The position numbers were made by a program, and so were the translations under genes. A DNA stretch of 64,000 bases. It comes from Nostocales cyanobacterium HT-58-2. Lineage in GTDB: Bacteria > Cyanobacteriota > Cyanobacteriia > Cyanobacteriales > Nostocaceae. Below the pieces are notes generated by a model that saw only the letters and a program-made list of their open reading frames with translations, did no database searches and was not told the DNA's origin. The DNA lies in NCBI GenBank assembly GCA_002163975.1, contig CP019636.1, positions 2,083,001 to 2,147,000 on the forward strand. The letters run 5' to 3'. This document shows, in pieces, positions 55,621 through 64,000 of the stretch. Position 1 is the first letter of the stretch. Every line of letters begins with the position of its first letter.

Positions 55621-56073
55621 CTAATCTTGTAAAGGCAGTACACTAATCAACTCAGAAAATCTGGCAAAATCACCTGTATTGTGAGTTAATAGCTGAGGAA
55701 TACCGTAGACTAGCATTGTGGCGACAATATTCGCATCATGTACCTGCTTGCCACCGATAGTAATTTCTTCCATCAATAATAGAAGTCTTTCCGTGACTTC
55801 AAAGGTATCATCAGCAACTCTAAATTGAGTTTGAAAAAATCGTACACGCTCAATGACTGTCGCAACAGGTCGAGGATTGATGAATGTTTGTGGACGGGTA
55901 AGAGTTCTTAGGAATTCTCGCAACACTTGGCGACTAATCCATAACTCAACATTTGCATCGTATTGACTTTGAATTGCCTGTAACGCCACTTCATGTAAAG
56001 GAGACTCAGACACATTGGCATACACCAAAACATTCGTGTCTAGAAAGATGGCGTTAGCGTCCCCAATCATCAT
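55621..56073 (-). CDS. PIN-domain ribonuclease (VapC-type toxin)
   Basis: A 150-aa PIN-domain RNase. The acidic residues are FLDTNVLVYA (Asp), the Glu in VLREFLRTL, KQVHDANIVATM (Asp) and THNTGDFARF (Asp). I start at ATG 56073 (GAGGA 5 nt upstream); ATG 56070 and GTG 56085 are alternatives. It overlaps the antitoxin end. Confidence 0.88.
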   Translation of the reverse strand: MMIGDANAIFLDTNVLVYANVSESPLHEVALQAIQSQYDANVELWISRQVLREFLRTLTRPQTFINPRPVATVIERVRFFQTQFRVADDTFEVTERLLLLMEEITIGGKQVHDANIVATMLVYGIPQLLTHNTGDFARFSELISVLPLQD

Positions 56074-56296
56074 ACATATCCTCACGTCTTAGAGAAAGAT
56101 TTTCTGGCCAAGGACCGTAATTATCTACAGGGAAGTTTAAAGGCGGACGCTTTTCCTTTGTCTCCGGTTTCTCTACCAAAGGATGTTCATCAATTACCAC
56201 CACAACTTTATGCTCACCTGCTGGGATATCTGGCGGTAACTGCACTGTGATTTTGCCATCTTCTGTAACGGTAGCAATTGTTTCGATAGTCTTCAT
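56054..56296 (-). CDS. Antitoxin of the PIN-domain module
   Basis: An 80-aa protein with an N-terminal beta-rich half (TIATVTEDGKITVQLPPDIP) similar to AbrB-like or cyanobacterial antitoxins, and a C-terminal arm rich in E, R and W (PENLSLRREDMYDDWGR) that would occupy the toxin. Its stop lies inside the toxin gene, a usual arrangement for such modules. Confidence 0.75.
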   Translation of the reverse strand: MKTIETIATVTEDGKITVQLPPDIPAGEHKVVVVIDEHPLVEKPETKEKRPPLNFPVDNYGPWPENLSLRREDMYDDWGR

Positions 56297-56415
56297 ATTA
56301 TTCCTTCTTTTTCTCAGGGGTATTTTATTCTATGCATAACCACTTTGTTTGTTTGGTAGTTCAGCATAGCAACTTTCGTTCAAAAAGCAGAATAAAACAG
56401 TGACTAGCCGCTAAA

Positions 56416-56441
56416 AACTGGTAATTGGTAACTGGTAACTG
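56416..56441. repeat. Heptamer repeat (GGTAACT type)
   Basis: Three or so copies of TGGTAAT/TGGTAAC lie in the 178-bp spacer upstream of the antitoxin and downstream of the phytochelatin synthase gene. Confidence 0.65.
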
Positions 56442-56474
56442 CAAAAGATGAACTTACCACTTTTGCCCTAGCCT

Positions 56475-57212
56475 TTAATTGCGACTCACAAAAACAAATC
56501 CCCGAGTCTTACCAGAAGCAGAATCTACTGTTGCGATCGCCTTCCACAAATCTGCTGTTTTTACCCACACTGGCGGATACTTGTAACGAGCAACATCCAT
56601 GATTAAAAATCTATCCATTTTTTCGTTGTATGCTGCTATGGGCGAGATGTGTCCGCCTTTTTCTTGCCCAATTTCTCTACGTAAATAATTAACTAAAACA
56701 AAATTACCTGGTTGTTTCAAATTTTCTGATACTAGTTTTCTAAAATCTTGTAGGTTTGTGTCAGCAGCATGGTAAACCTTGGCTTTAACACCATAGCTAG
56801 CTAATAATTGCCCTATCTGATCTAGCGTCATACCCATACGAGAAACCACTTCGGGTGCTAACACTTTCCGAGTCGCTTCGTTATTAAAAAAGTTTTCTTG
56901 AGTAAACACACGATAAGGAGAATATTGTGGCGCTTCTGGTGCAGGAATCTGCAAACCATTGAGTACCATCACAATACTAGCTACTCCACAATATGCCTGA
57001 TTATTTTGAGTGGAAAACTGCATACTAAGTGGGAAAAAATCTTCCCTTGATTGACTTTCAAATAATAATTTTTCTCCTTCAGACGAACTAAAGCCAATTA
57101 AATTTTTTGGCAAAGTTAGTGTTTGAGCAAAGACACTTCCAACAGTAATAAAAGCGCTTATAATCAAAGCTTTTAAAGGTAAGTTGATAGTTTTGAGTAA
57201 AATCTTATTCAT
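56475..57212 (-). CDS. Phytochelatin synthase family protein
   Basis: Prokaryotic phytochelatin synthase-like cysteine peptidase, 245 aa, of the type studied in Nostoc (alr0975). The signal peptide ends near VFAQ. The catalytic triad is present: Cys in AYCGVASIVMVLNG, His in GGHISPIAAYN and Asp in FLIMDVARYKYPPVW. Bacterial members mostly cut glycine from glutathione and glutathione conjugates; long phytochelatin synthesis is usually weak. The C-terminal domain of plant enzymes is absent, as normal for this type. Confidence 0.92.
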   Translation of the reverse strand: MNKILLKTINLPLKALIISAFITVGSVFAQTLTLPKNLIGFSSSEGEKLLFESQSREDFFPLSMQFSTQNNQAYCGVASIVMVLNGLQIPAPEAPQYSPYRVFTQENFFNNEATRKVLAPEVVSRMGMTLDQIGQLLASYGVKAKVYHAADTNLQDFRKLVSENLKQPGNFVLVNYLRREIGQEKGGHISPIAAYNEKMDRFLIMDVARYKYPPVWVKTADLWKAIATVDSASGKTRGFVFVSRN

Positions 57213-57281
57213 AATTTGAAAAATGAATAAATTATTATCGTCTAAAATAGAAAGTAGAAACTAATTTATTATGCTACACCA

Positions 57282-57479
57282 ATGACACAAGCTAGTAACA
57301 ACGAACCAACGTTAACAGATATTGCTCAACAGTTGAACAAGATTGAGCAAGAGTTGAGGGAGACGAACAATAAAGTTGAGGTTTATCAGAAAGCCTCTAC
57401 TCAGGTTGTGAATCTCGCCTTTAGCTCGATTGCCAGCGCAACTATAACTCTCATTATCACTTCAGTTTTACGCAGATAG
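57282..57479 (+). CDS. Small tail-anchored coiled-coil protein (65 aa)
   Basis: A short coiled coil (residues 9-38, LTDIAQQLNKIEQELRET) is followed by one C-terminal hydrophobic helix (LAFSSIASATITLIITSVL) ending RR. It looks like a tail-anchored membrane protein. The starts of this gene and the phytochelatin synthase gene are only 69 bp apart and divergent. Family unknown, but the frame is convincing. Confidence 0.6.
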   Translation: MTQASNNEPTLTDIAQQLNKIEQELRETNNKVEVYQKASTQVVNLAFSSIASATITLIITSVLRR

Positions 57480-57532
57480 CAGTTAATAGATTTACCTGAA
57501 TAAAAAATATTTCTACCTTTTAACTTTTGATT

Positions 57533-58429
57533 TTAGGCTAAACCCTTAGTTTTACGAAATTGGCTGACAACTTCTTTAATATCACGTAACTCACCTTCAA
57601 CTAAATAATTTAACTGTCGCATTTCATCTGCTGAAATCTTGCCGACAAGTTGGGTGATCGCCTTCCTAACCTGTGGATACTTTTGCAATGTTTCTTTTCG
57701 GACTATTGGAGTTGCTTCATAAGGTGGAAAATACTGCTTATCATCCTTTAAAACAACTAAACCCAAGCGAGCAATTTGCCCATCAGTGGAATTTCCATTT
57801 ATCATATCTACTTGCTTTTGCAAGATTGCTCGGTAAATTAACCCCAAATCCATAATGCGGGGAGATTTCGCAAAGTGTAAGTCGTAGGCTTTCGCCAATC
57901 CAGGAAAACCGTCTTCTCTTTCTATAAATTCATAACCAAAACCGCCACGCCATTGGGGTGTATATTGAGCAGCTTCTGAGAGAGTTTCGATATTATAACG
58001 CCTTGCATCATCACCGCGTATTATCATTGCAAAAGTGTTTTCAAAACCCAAAGATTCCATCACTTCTAAATTAAACTGTTGGGCATATGCTTGTTTCAAC
58101 CTCTGATAAACCTCTTTTGGATCATTAATTGCTTTTTGTTTTAAAATGACAGTAAAAGCTGTACCTGTATACTCAACATAAGCATCAATTTTGCCAGCAG
58201 TAATCGCTTGATGAGTCACTAAAGCACTCGTAAAGCGCAGACGCTTAACTTTTAAATTTGTTGTTTCTATTTGCTGTGCTAAAAGTTCACTTAAAATATC
58301 TTGCTCAGTAAAACCTTTGGACGCAACAACAATATCGCCACTACCACCGCCGCTTGTACTAGAGTCACAACTAGCAATTCCCAGCATTAAAACAAAAGTT
58401 ATAAGGAAAAAGGCAAAAAATCTTTTCAT
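57533..58429 (-). CDS. Osmoprotectant ABC transporter substrate-binding lipoprotein
   Basis: OpuAC/OsmX-type binding protein (298 aa) for glycine betaine, choline or similar. The lipobox is MLGIASC (Cys21). The mature domain starts DIVVASKGFTEQDILSELLA and contains AYVEYTGTAFTVIL and the binding loop GYEFIEREDG. It is the last gene of a three-gene operon with the ATPase and permease. Confidence 0.93.
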   Translation of the reverse strand: MKRFFAFFLITFVLMLGIASCDSSTSGGGSGDIVVASKGFTEQDILSELLAQQIETTNLKVKRLRFTSALVTHQAITAGKIDAYVEYTGTAFTVILKQKAINDPKEVYQRLKQAYAQQFNLEVMESLGFENTFAMIIRGDDARRYNIETLSEAAQYTPQWRGGFGYEFIEREDGFPGLAKAYDLHFAKSPRIMDLGLIYRAILQKQVDMINGNSTDGQIARLGLVVLKDDKQYFPPYEATPIVRKETLQKYPQVRKAITQLVGKISADEMRQLNYLVEGELRDIKEVVSQFRKTKGLA

Positions 58430-58494
58430 TTATCTCTCTTTCTCCTCCTCTGTGATTACTGTGTCTGGTGCGGTTCATTACATCACAACACACC

Positions 58495-59136
58495 TTACTT
58501 TCCTACTATTTTCAATCTTCCCTCCAACCAACCAATCGCAAAATCAGCAATCAAAGCAATAACCGCCGCAGGAATTGCACCAGCCAAAATCAACTGATTA
58601 TTCACCGCTGCAATACCACGAAAAATTAACTCCCCCAAACCACCAGCACCAATCGCTGCAGCAATGGTTGCAATCCCAATCGCAATGACTGTCGCCACCC
58701 GCACTCCTGCCAAAATCACACTCAGCGCTAAGGGAATCTCCACCTGAAGCAATAATTCTCTGTCTGTCATTCCCATCCCCCGTCCAGCTTCTATAATGGC
58801 TGAATCCACACCTGTGATGCCTGTATAAGTGTTGCGGATTATAGGTAATAAGGAATACAACGTAAGAGCAACAATTGCAGGGACGGAACCAATTCCACCA
58901 ATAATAGGCACAGGGATAAGCAAGCCAAACAGTGCCAGGCTGGGAACGGTTTGCATAATATTTGCAATGCCGAGAATCGGTTGACGGAGGCTGCTGCGCC
59001 GGGTAATTAAGATCCCAAGTGGAATACCTACGAGAGTGGCAATTCCAATAGAAACCGCTACAAGCAGCAAGTGTTCTAGAGTACGTTCCAGGATTTCTGG
59101 AGCATATTTTATGAGGAAAAAGTCGCTGATGTTCAT
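58495..59136 (-). CDS. Osmoprotectant ABC transporter permease
   Basis: OpuAB/OsmW-type membrane subunit, 213 aa, with about six helices. The EAA loop reads SAIIEAGRGMGMTDRELL and the C-terminus IAVGAGGLGELIFRG-like. It overlaps the ATPase gene by four bases (ATGA) and precedes the binding-protein gene by 65 bp. A single permease gene is present, so it probably forms a homodimer. Confidence 0.93.
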   Translation of the reverse strand: MNISDFFLIKYAPEILERTLEHLLLVAVSIGIATLVGIPLGILITRRSSLRQPILGIANIMQTVPSLALFGLLIPVPIIGGIGSVPAIVALTLYSLLPIIRNTYTGITGVDSAIIEAGRGMGMTDRELLLQVEIPLALSVILAGVRVATVIAIGIATIAAAIGAGGLGELIFRGIAAVNNQLILAGAIPAAVIALIADFAIGWLEGRLKIVGK

Positions 59137-59882
59137 GGGATGAGTTTAAGACATTGTAGAAATGCCAGGGCTTCTGGGTGTTGAGAATGCAGAAACTCCT
59201 CTGGTGTCCCCAACACAACCAATTCTCCCCCATCCATTAACCCAATTCTCGATGCCAACACAAATGCTTCTTGGATATCGTGAGTGACAAACACAACAGT
59301 CTTACCCAGTTCCTGCTGTAACCGTTTAAATTCTTGTTGCAGTTCCAACCGCGTAATTGGATCGAGTGCGCCAAATGGTTCATCCATCAATATGACTGGC
59401 GGATCTGCGGCGATCGCCCTTGCCACACCAACTCGTTGTCTTTGCCCTCCCGAGAGTTCATGCGGATATCTTTGAGCAAATTTTTCTGGTTCTAAACCCA
59501 CTAAATGTAACAATTCACGAACTCGCGTTTTAATTTGTTTGGGTTTCCAACCTTCTAAAGATGGCACTAAACCAACATTGCGTTCCACTGTGAAATGAGG
59601 AAATAAACCCGTTTCTTGAATGACATAACCAATCTTGCGCCGCAATTTAATTGCATTCCATTGAGTTGTAGGAATTCTATCAAATAATACTTCGCCTTGT
59701 GTGGGTAGAAATAGGCGATTGATTAATTTCATTGTCGTGGTTTTACCGCTTCCACTGCGTCCAAGTAATATCAGTGCTTCTCCCCGACGGATAGTGAAAT
59801 TGAGGTTTGATACCAAAGGACGGTTGTTACGGCTAAAAGTGACATTGTGGAATTCGACAGCGATTTGGTTATCCTGTGACAT
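59133..59882 (-). CDS. Osmoprotectant ABC transporter ATP-binding protein
   Basis: OpuAA/OsmV-type ATPase, 249 aa. Walker A GRSGSGKTT, Q-loop GYVIQETGLFPHFTV, signature LSGGQRQRVGVAR, Walker B VILMDEPFGALDP and switch THDIQEAF are all intact. No C-terminal CBS domains as seen in some OpuA ATPases. First gene of the operon. Confidence 0.93.
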   Translation of the reverse strand: MSQDNQIAVEFHNVTFSRNNRPLVSNLNFTIRRGEALILLGRSGSGKTTTMKLINRLFLPTQGEVLFDRIPTTQWNAIKLRRKIGYVIQETGLFPHFTVERNVGLVPSLEGWKPKQIKTRVRELLHLVGLEPEKFAQRYPHELSGGQRQRVGVARAIAADPPVILMDEPFGALDPITRLELQQEFKRLQQELGKTVVFVTHDIQEAFVLASRIGLMDGGELVVLGTPEEFLHSQHPEALAFLQCLKLIP

Positions 59883-60066
59883 GGGTAACTAGCAAGTTGG
59901 TTTTATGTTGTATTTTTTAACTTTGCCAGTATGCGTTAGCAATACTCTTTCAAGGGTATAACAAGGGTGATGGTACAGAGCGATAGCCTAAGGCTTAAGC
60001 TGCGCTTATCGCTTCTACATAGCTTGGGTAGGGTTCAGCCTAATGTCGCTTTTCATACTCATTGAA

Positions 60067-60642
60067 TTACCAAACTTCGGTCAAGTCTAAAACAAATCCC
60101 AGTAGCACATCTTCTCCCAATAGAGTTGTGGGATTGTCTAGTAATTCCATATCTCGACCTTGCCTGTATATCTCGACCTTCCTGTTTTTGCGGTCAATCA
60201 ACCAACCCAACCTCGCTCCATTTTCCATGTATTCCCTCATCTTTGCCCGTAACGTTTCTATACTGTCAGATGGTGAACGTAGTTCCACAACGAAGTCTGG
60301 GCATATTGGGGCGAAACCTTCTTTTTGCCTCAGCGTCAGTGCTTCCCATCGCTCTAACTTCACCCAAGATGCGTCAGGGGAACGGTCAGCACCATTAGGG
60401 AGATGAAATCCGGTGGATGAGTCAAATACTACCCCCAACTTAGTTTGACGGTTCCAGAGCCAAAGTTGCCCTTCGATATCTAGGTTTCGTTTTCCGGTAT
60501 CGCTTCCACTAGGGGGCATGACAATTAACTCTCCAGTCGCAGTTCTCTCTAGCCTTAAATCTCGGTTAACGGCGGCAAGTTCCTTGAACTGCTCGTGACT
60601 GACTTTAAATGTTTGAGGAATAATAATGGTGGGGTTAACCAT
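60067..60642 (-). CDS. Uma2 family endonuclease-like protein
   Basis: A 191-aa protein of the PD-(D/E)XK-type Uma2 (DUF820) family that has expanded in cyanobacteria. It shows ELIVMPPSGSDTGKRN, DRSPDASWVKLERW (catalytic Asp), APICPDFVVELRSPSDS (E and S/K region) and ENGARLGWLIDRKNR. Function unknown. I start at ATG 60642; the frame extends upstream to 60681. Confidence 0.9.
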   Translation of the reverse strand: MVNPTIIIPQTFKVSHEQFKELAAVNRDLRLERTATGELIVMPPSGSDTGKRNLDIEGQLWLWNRQTKLGVVFDSSTGFHLPNGADRSPDASWVKLERWEALTLRQKEGFAPICPDFVVELRSPSDSIETLRAKMREYMENGARLGWLIDRKNRKVEIYRQGRDMELLDNPTTLLGEDVLLGFVLDLTEVW

Positions 60643-60747
60643 AGTGAAAAGCTTTGCACTAAGCTTAGGCAGGAATGACAAGCTATTACTTTATCTATGG
60701 TGTCATAGGCAGGTGAACAGGTTGTGATCATAATAAACTCCCATGCT

Positions 60748-62739
60748 TTACGCAATCAATAACCTAGCCTTATCTGCTTGCTCTTGCACACTTTCTTTGA
60801 GCCATTCACTGATAGATTTACCCAATTTGACAGCTATTGTTGGATCTTGGGTCAAAGTCTGTTGGATTTTTTGCTGCAACTCCGGTTTCTTCTGATACGC
60901 TAGTTCATCAATTTTTTGATTAGGTACTAATTTGCGTATCCAGAGCGGTATATCTGTATCCTTAACTATAGACTCCCCTAAAAAGTAGGCTAATATCCCA
61001 ACAATTGGTGCAATGATTCCAGTGAACAGTAGGATGTGGAATAATCCTGCTAGAACCACGCCTACGATTAAAGCAACAAGGTGTCCAACAAATATAGAAA
61101 GCCCGGTTAAATCATCCAAGGATATGGATGTAGGAACCTTTTCGGTGTGATCGCCCAAGTCAATTGTCTTGTTGTCAAATGTGCCTATTGGTAAACCATA
61201 CTTCCTACAAATGGAATCTGTTTTTTCTCTAACCTCGTTTTGAATTGTTGATAACCACTCAACCAAACAGGTCGTCATTCTATTATTGGCATCATTTCCT
61301 GTCAGCCAAGTTTTTGCTTTCTGCTCGATTTCAGATTCAAGAGATGAGAGCGTTGTGATATCTCTGTTCCGCCAAGATTGTACACTTGGTTTTATCACCT
61401 CATCTACCAAACCATTTGCCAAGTCCTCTGCTAATTTTTCCAAGAATGTGGGTATGTAATCTCCTACAATACCTGTCAGTTCCTGATCTAGAAATTGGCT
61501 AATTTCTTCCAGAAATCCTGCTGTGCGTATGTACACTCTTCCCCAACGTGCCAATCCTCTAGCAATAGAAAGCTCAGGTTCTCCATCTCGCTTACAAGGC
61601 AAATTGGGAAAGACCTCTTGGCATATTTCCAGAACAAACGACATCTTAGAAGCACTCCCCGTGAGGAGGATTGCACTAGGTTGAAAGCCGATATGCTCTA
61701 ATTTTTCTTTGACCGCCTGTAACTGGTCACGAAAAGCATCACGCCAACTTTTGTTGCCAAGTTCTGGTAGAGGTTGACTCAGGATTGCATTCATAATTTT
61801 GCCATTAACTAGAGGCAAAAATTTAAATTTTCTTTGAATATCCTCAATCCCAACGTTTACGAGATTATCTTCGTAAGACTCTTGATAGGTAAAGTACTCT
61901 TCTTTTGCTTTACGACATCGGAGTTCACAGCGATTTTTATAGACTTTGTTTTGCTCAAAAATCTTTTCAAGCTGTGAAATTTCTTCTAGTTGTAAAATTT
62001 CTTCATCTCTGAGAATTTCTCCAAGTCGTAAAATTTCTTCGCGTCCTTCTCTATATTGTCTTTGACATTCCAGAGTTTTCTTGAGGATTTCTTTTTCAAT
62101 GAGAGATGCACCCAAATCGTGTCCAAAATCTATCGGAGTGTCAGATATACCCTTGACCAGAGTGTAGTCAGTGGTAGATGAACCAATGTCAATCACCAGT
62201 ACCGACTTTTGCAATTCTTCTATAGTGAATATGCCACTTTCTTTAGCGTGCATCAAAGCAGCGCGTGACTCTTTAACTACGGTGACATTGGGTAAGCAAT
62301 CTTGAGAAAGAAGTTGTTTGTAACTCTCAATTTCTTCTTGCCACCATCCCGATGGACAACCAATGAAAAAGTAGTTATCATCTCCTAACTGAATTTGTTT
62401 GGTATCAACCAAGTGCTTGTAAATAGCATTGACAAATTCTTTAATATTTTGTCGGTATACCGTTTCACTAAATTGTCTAGATTTAAAGGCAATTTCAAAA
62501 ATGGTGGCATCAGGCATTTGATACGCCATTTCCCCAATGAACCTTCCTTTTTTAGGATGATGGGCAATGGCGGTGATTTGGCTTTTCCTATTATTAATTA
62601 GAAGACTTTGAGGAGTCGTTTCTGGATGATCTGCTCGCACCCAGGTTAGAGCCGTTTCTCCGTGCCCTAAATCAAATCCGATGATTTTGATATTATGATA
62701 ATCATGCATTAGTAATTCTATTTGCTCCATAGAACTCAT
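60748..62739 (-). CDS. Membrane-anchored Hsp70-like ATPase
   Basis: An actin/Hsp70-fold protein (663 aa). Phosphate-1 motif GFDLGHGETALTW (about residue 21), phosphate-2 VLVIDIGSSTTDYTLV and adenosine-binding ILLTGSASKMSFVLEI are visible. Between them is an insertion with a glutamate-rich helical repeat (EILRLGEILRDEEILQLEEI). It lacks the usual substrate-binding domain; instead the C-terminal part has helices and a two-helix hydrophobic hairpin (about residues 560-605). A small gene with a GrpE-like end follows on the upstream side, suggesting a dedicated chaperone pair at a membrane. Confidence 0.78.
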   Translation of the reverse strand: MSSMEQIELLMHDYHNIKIIGFDLGHGETALTWVRADHPETTPQSLLINNRKSQITAIAHHPKKGRFIGEMAYQMPDATIFEIAFKSRQFSETVYRQNIKEFVNAIYKHLVDTKQIQLGDDNYFFIGCPSGWWQEEIESYKQLLSQDCLPNVTVVKESRAALMHAKESGIFTIEELQKSVLVIDIGSSTTDYTLVKGISDTPIDFGHDLGASLIEKEILKKTLECQRQYREGREEILRLGEILRDEEILQLEEISQLEKIFEQNKVYKNRCELRCRKAKEEYFTYQESYEDNLVNVGIEDIQRKFKFLPLVNGKIMNAILSQPLPELGNKSWRDAFRDQLQAVKEKLEHIGFQPSAILLTGSASKMSFVLEICQEVFPNLPCKRDGEPELSIARGLARWGRVYIRTAGFLEEISQFLDQELTGIVGDYIPTFLEKLAEDLANGLVDEVIKPSVQSWRNRDITTLSSLESEIEQKAKTWLTGNDANNRMTTCLVEWLSTIQNEVREKTDSICRKYGLPIGTFDNKTIDLGDHTEKVPTSISLDDLTGLSIFVGHLVALIVGVVLAGLFHILLFTGIIAPIVGILAYFLGESIVKDTDIPLWIRKLVPNQKIDELAYQKKPELQQKIQQTLTQDPTIAVKLGKSISEWLKESVQEQADKARLLIA

Positions 62740-62790
62740 ACCATTGACTCGTTTCCACTTAGAGATAATTCATAAAGTAAACGTTAAATT

Positions 62791-62894
62791 GTAGGATGCG
62801 TTACGTGCTGCTTTAACGCATCGCATTTGGTGGTGGGTTACGGCTAGAACTCACTCTCTCAAACTTTCAAATCCTTACATAGCCGTAACCCTAC
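62791..62894. repeat. Dispersed palindromic repeat
   Basis: It starts GTAGGATGCGTTACG and holds a 12-bp perfect inverted repeat (GGGTTACGGCTA at 62835, TAGCCGTAACCC at 62880). It is related to the M repeats at 47228 and 51055 in its GTAGGATGCGTTA end. Confidence 0.65.
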
Positions 62895-62967
62895 ACTATA
62901 AATGACCAGTTAAAGCGTGAAAACGAGAATGAAAATAATGATGGATATTGCCCACCCAAAGATACTC

Positions 62968-64000
62968 CTACGATTCTGAAGATGATACAGGCTCAACTAC
63001 GGACCCTGGTAAGAGTACCTGGTCATCTTTAACAAAGGCATGCTTTAGAGTTATATAATCTGTAATCTGTGGGTCAAGACTCGGCTCAAAGTAGAACATT
63101 GACCAAGCTTCGGTATCTAAGTCCTGTTCCTCAGTGGGTTGATAAACTCTTGTCTCAATTCCGTAGCGTCTCAAAATCGTGCCTGCTTGTTCAATGCGCC
63201 TACGCACCGCAGTTGGAAGTTGAGTTTGTCCATCCAACGCATCTGCCATCAAGTCTTGTAGGTACTCTAACAAGTCCAGATGATTCTCCAGACCTGGTTT
63301 GGGTGCTTTCTCTTCTGTTCCCCCGTATGCAGCCACAGTTAAGTCAATTGACTGAAAAGCTTGATCGAGATAGTCAAGTAATTTATTGATATCTACACCA
63401 ACTTTCAGCTCGTTTTTACTCTGTTCTGATTGTGTGACGATAGCTGGCTTCTCAGACACCTGCGTTTGTTGAACTATTTTTCCAATCAATCCTCCGGTGA
63501 TTGCTCCTATTAACCCCCATGAATAACCCCCAGCCAAGGTTCCCGCTAAGCCACCCGTAAGTAGGCTGCTTATAATCTCACGGTTCTTGTTGACTTGTTG
63601 TGATAGCGCCTGTTTGTAATAATCTACCGATGTTAATGCTTTCAGATTTTTGTCTATCTGAATCATTGTGTTAAATGGCGCTAAAGTGTTAGAGGTTAAC
63701 TCGGTCAAACCAAGTTGGTTGTCTGATTGTGAGTTGGCACTGCTGTTAGATTTCTCTAGAGCATTTGGGGTTGAACCTTGCAGTTTGACAAATATTAAAA
63801 TGCTCGTGTAGTGATTGAGTGCCTTTAACATGACTGTGGCAAGGCGTGCCTGTGGTGGAGTTAATCCTCTTATATAATCACTATTCAAATCTGCAAGCTT
63901 GTTAATCTCTTTTTGAACTATCTTGACGACTTGCTCAGTTGTTTCTGCACGTTCTAATTGAGACTTTAGCTTTTCTTTTATTTCTTTGTAATGAGATACA
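62968..64000 (-). CDS. GrpE-like membrane protein, 5' end beyond the window
   Basis: The frame stays open to the end of the window, so the start lies outside; at least 344 codons are visible. From the visible N-terminal side: a coiled coil (HYKEIKEKLKSQLERA, KEINKLADLNS), a helical segment, a glycine-zipper hydrophobic stretch (GGLAGTLAGGYSWGLIGAIT), then a soluble part. The C-terminus (ILRRYGIETRVYQP, DYITLKHAFVKDDQVLLPGS) has the order and residues of the GrpE beta-domain. It lies 228 bp upstream of the Hsp70-like gene on the same strand. A role as nucleotide-exchange partner is inferred. Confidence 0.7.
   Translation of the reverse strand, partial: VSHYKEIKEKLKSQLERAETTEQVVKIVQKEINKLADLNSDYIRGLTPPQARLATVMLKALNHYTSILIFVKLQGSTPNALEKSNSSANSQSDNQLGLTELTSNTLAPFNTMIQIDKNLKALTSVDYYKQALSQQVNKNREIISSLLTGGLAGTLAGGYSWGLIGAITGGLIGKIVQQTQVSEKPAIVTQSEQSKNELKVGVDINKLLDYLDQAFQSIDLTVAAYGGTEEKAPKPGLENHLDLLEYLQDLMADALDGQTQLPTAVRRRIEQAGTILRRYGIETRVYQPTEEQDLDTEAWSMFYFEPSLDPQITDYITLKHAFVKDDQVLLPGSVVEPVSSSES

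Noticed and set aside
1..64000. tRNA and rRNA genes
   Set aside because: I looked for T-loop and rRNA core motifs on both strands by eye and saw none; a covariance-model scan would be decisive.

Overview
The window reads as chromosomal DNA of a filamentous, probably heterocyst-forming cyanobacterium (Nostocales). The evidence is the many HIP1 octamers (GCGATCGC), several cyanobacterium-type families (DUF3288, TIGR04376, SLH-OprB porin, phytochelatin synthase-like, Uma2), heptameric short tandem repeats between genes, and several small interspersed palindromes. Genus and species cannot be fixed from sequence alone. No rRNA, tRNA or CRISPR array was seen.

Layout. 0-3.4 kb: a small conserved protein, a periplasmic sulfate-binding protein and a small secreted protein. 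3.4-5.2 kb: a patch of foreign character, with palindromic repeats, a G+C-rich double-GNAT acetyltransferase, a probable 5' fragment of a group II intron and an IS200/IS605 right end that finishes exactly on the stop codon of the next gene. 5.2-16.6 kb: an envelope cluster of alpha-2-macroglobulin lipoprotein, SLH-OprB porin and penicillin-binding protein 1C. 16.7-29 kb: housekeeping and membrane genes (mnmG, VanY-type peptidase, TIGR04376, short ABC permease, GAF-TPR protein, AI-2E transporter, rhomboid protease). 28.9-30.6 kb: an overlapping AAA-ATPase / DUF3226 pair that may be a defence module. 30.9-33.5 kb: clpC, interrupted at its second Walker B motif by a 153-bp in-frame segment flanked by a 21-bp direct repeat. 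33.8-42 kb: DUF3288, an MCE/MlaD-MlaF lipid-transport pair, a carotenoid-type oxidoreductase, a peptidoglycan-binding protein, a dihydroorotase-like protein lacking metal ligands and a double histidine phosphatase. 42.2-43.6 kb: a TnpB element with a divergent small ORF.

45-64 kb is rich in accessory genes: a cytosine methyltransferase overlapping a PD-(D/E)XK nuclease; a sulfatase with its formylglycine-generating enzyme, bracketed by inverted copies of a small repeat; two back-to-back HicBA modules between direct repeats; an NB-ARC-TPR protein preceded by a small helical protein; a VapBC-type module; a phytochelatin synthase; an osmoprotectant ABC transporter; a Uma2 protein; and a membrane-anchored Hsp70-like ATPase beside a protein with a GrpE-like C-terminus that runs off the window.

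The strongest candidate for a less-described system is the pair at 52.7-55.5 kb. The C-terminus of the small helical protein and the N-terminus of the NB-ARC-TPR protein share an ungapped 21-residue motif, as expected for NLR-to-effector amyloid signalling. The second candidate is the Hsp70-like/GrpE-like membrane pair at 60.7-64.0 kb.
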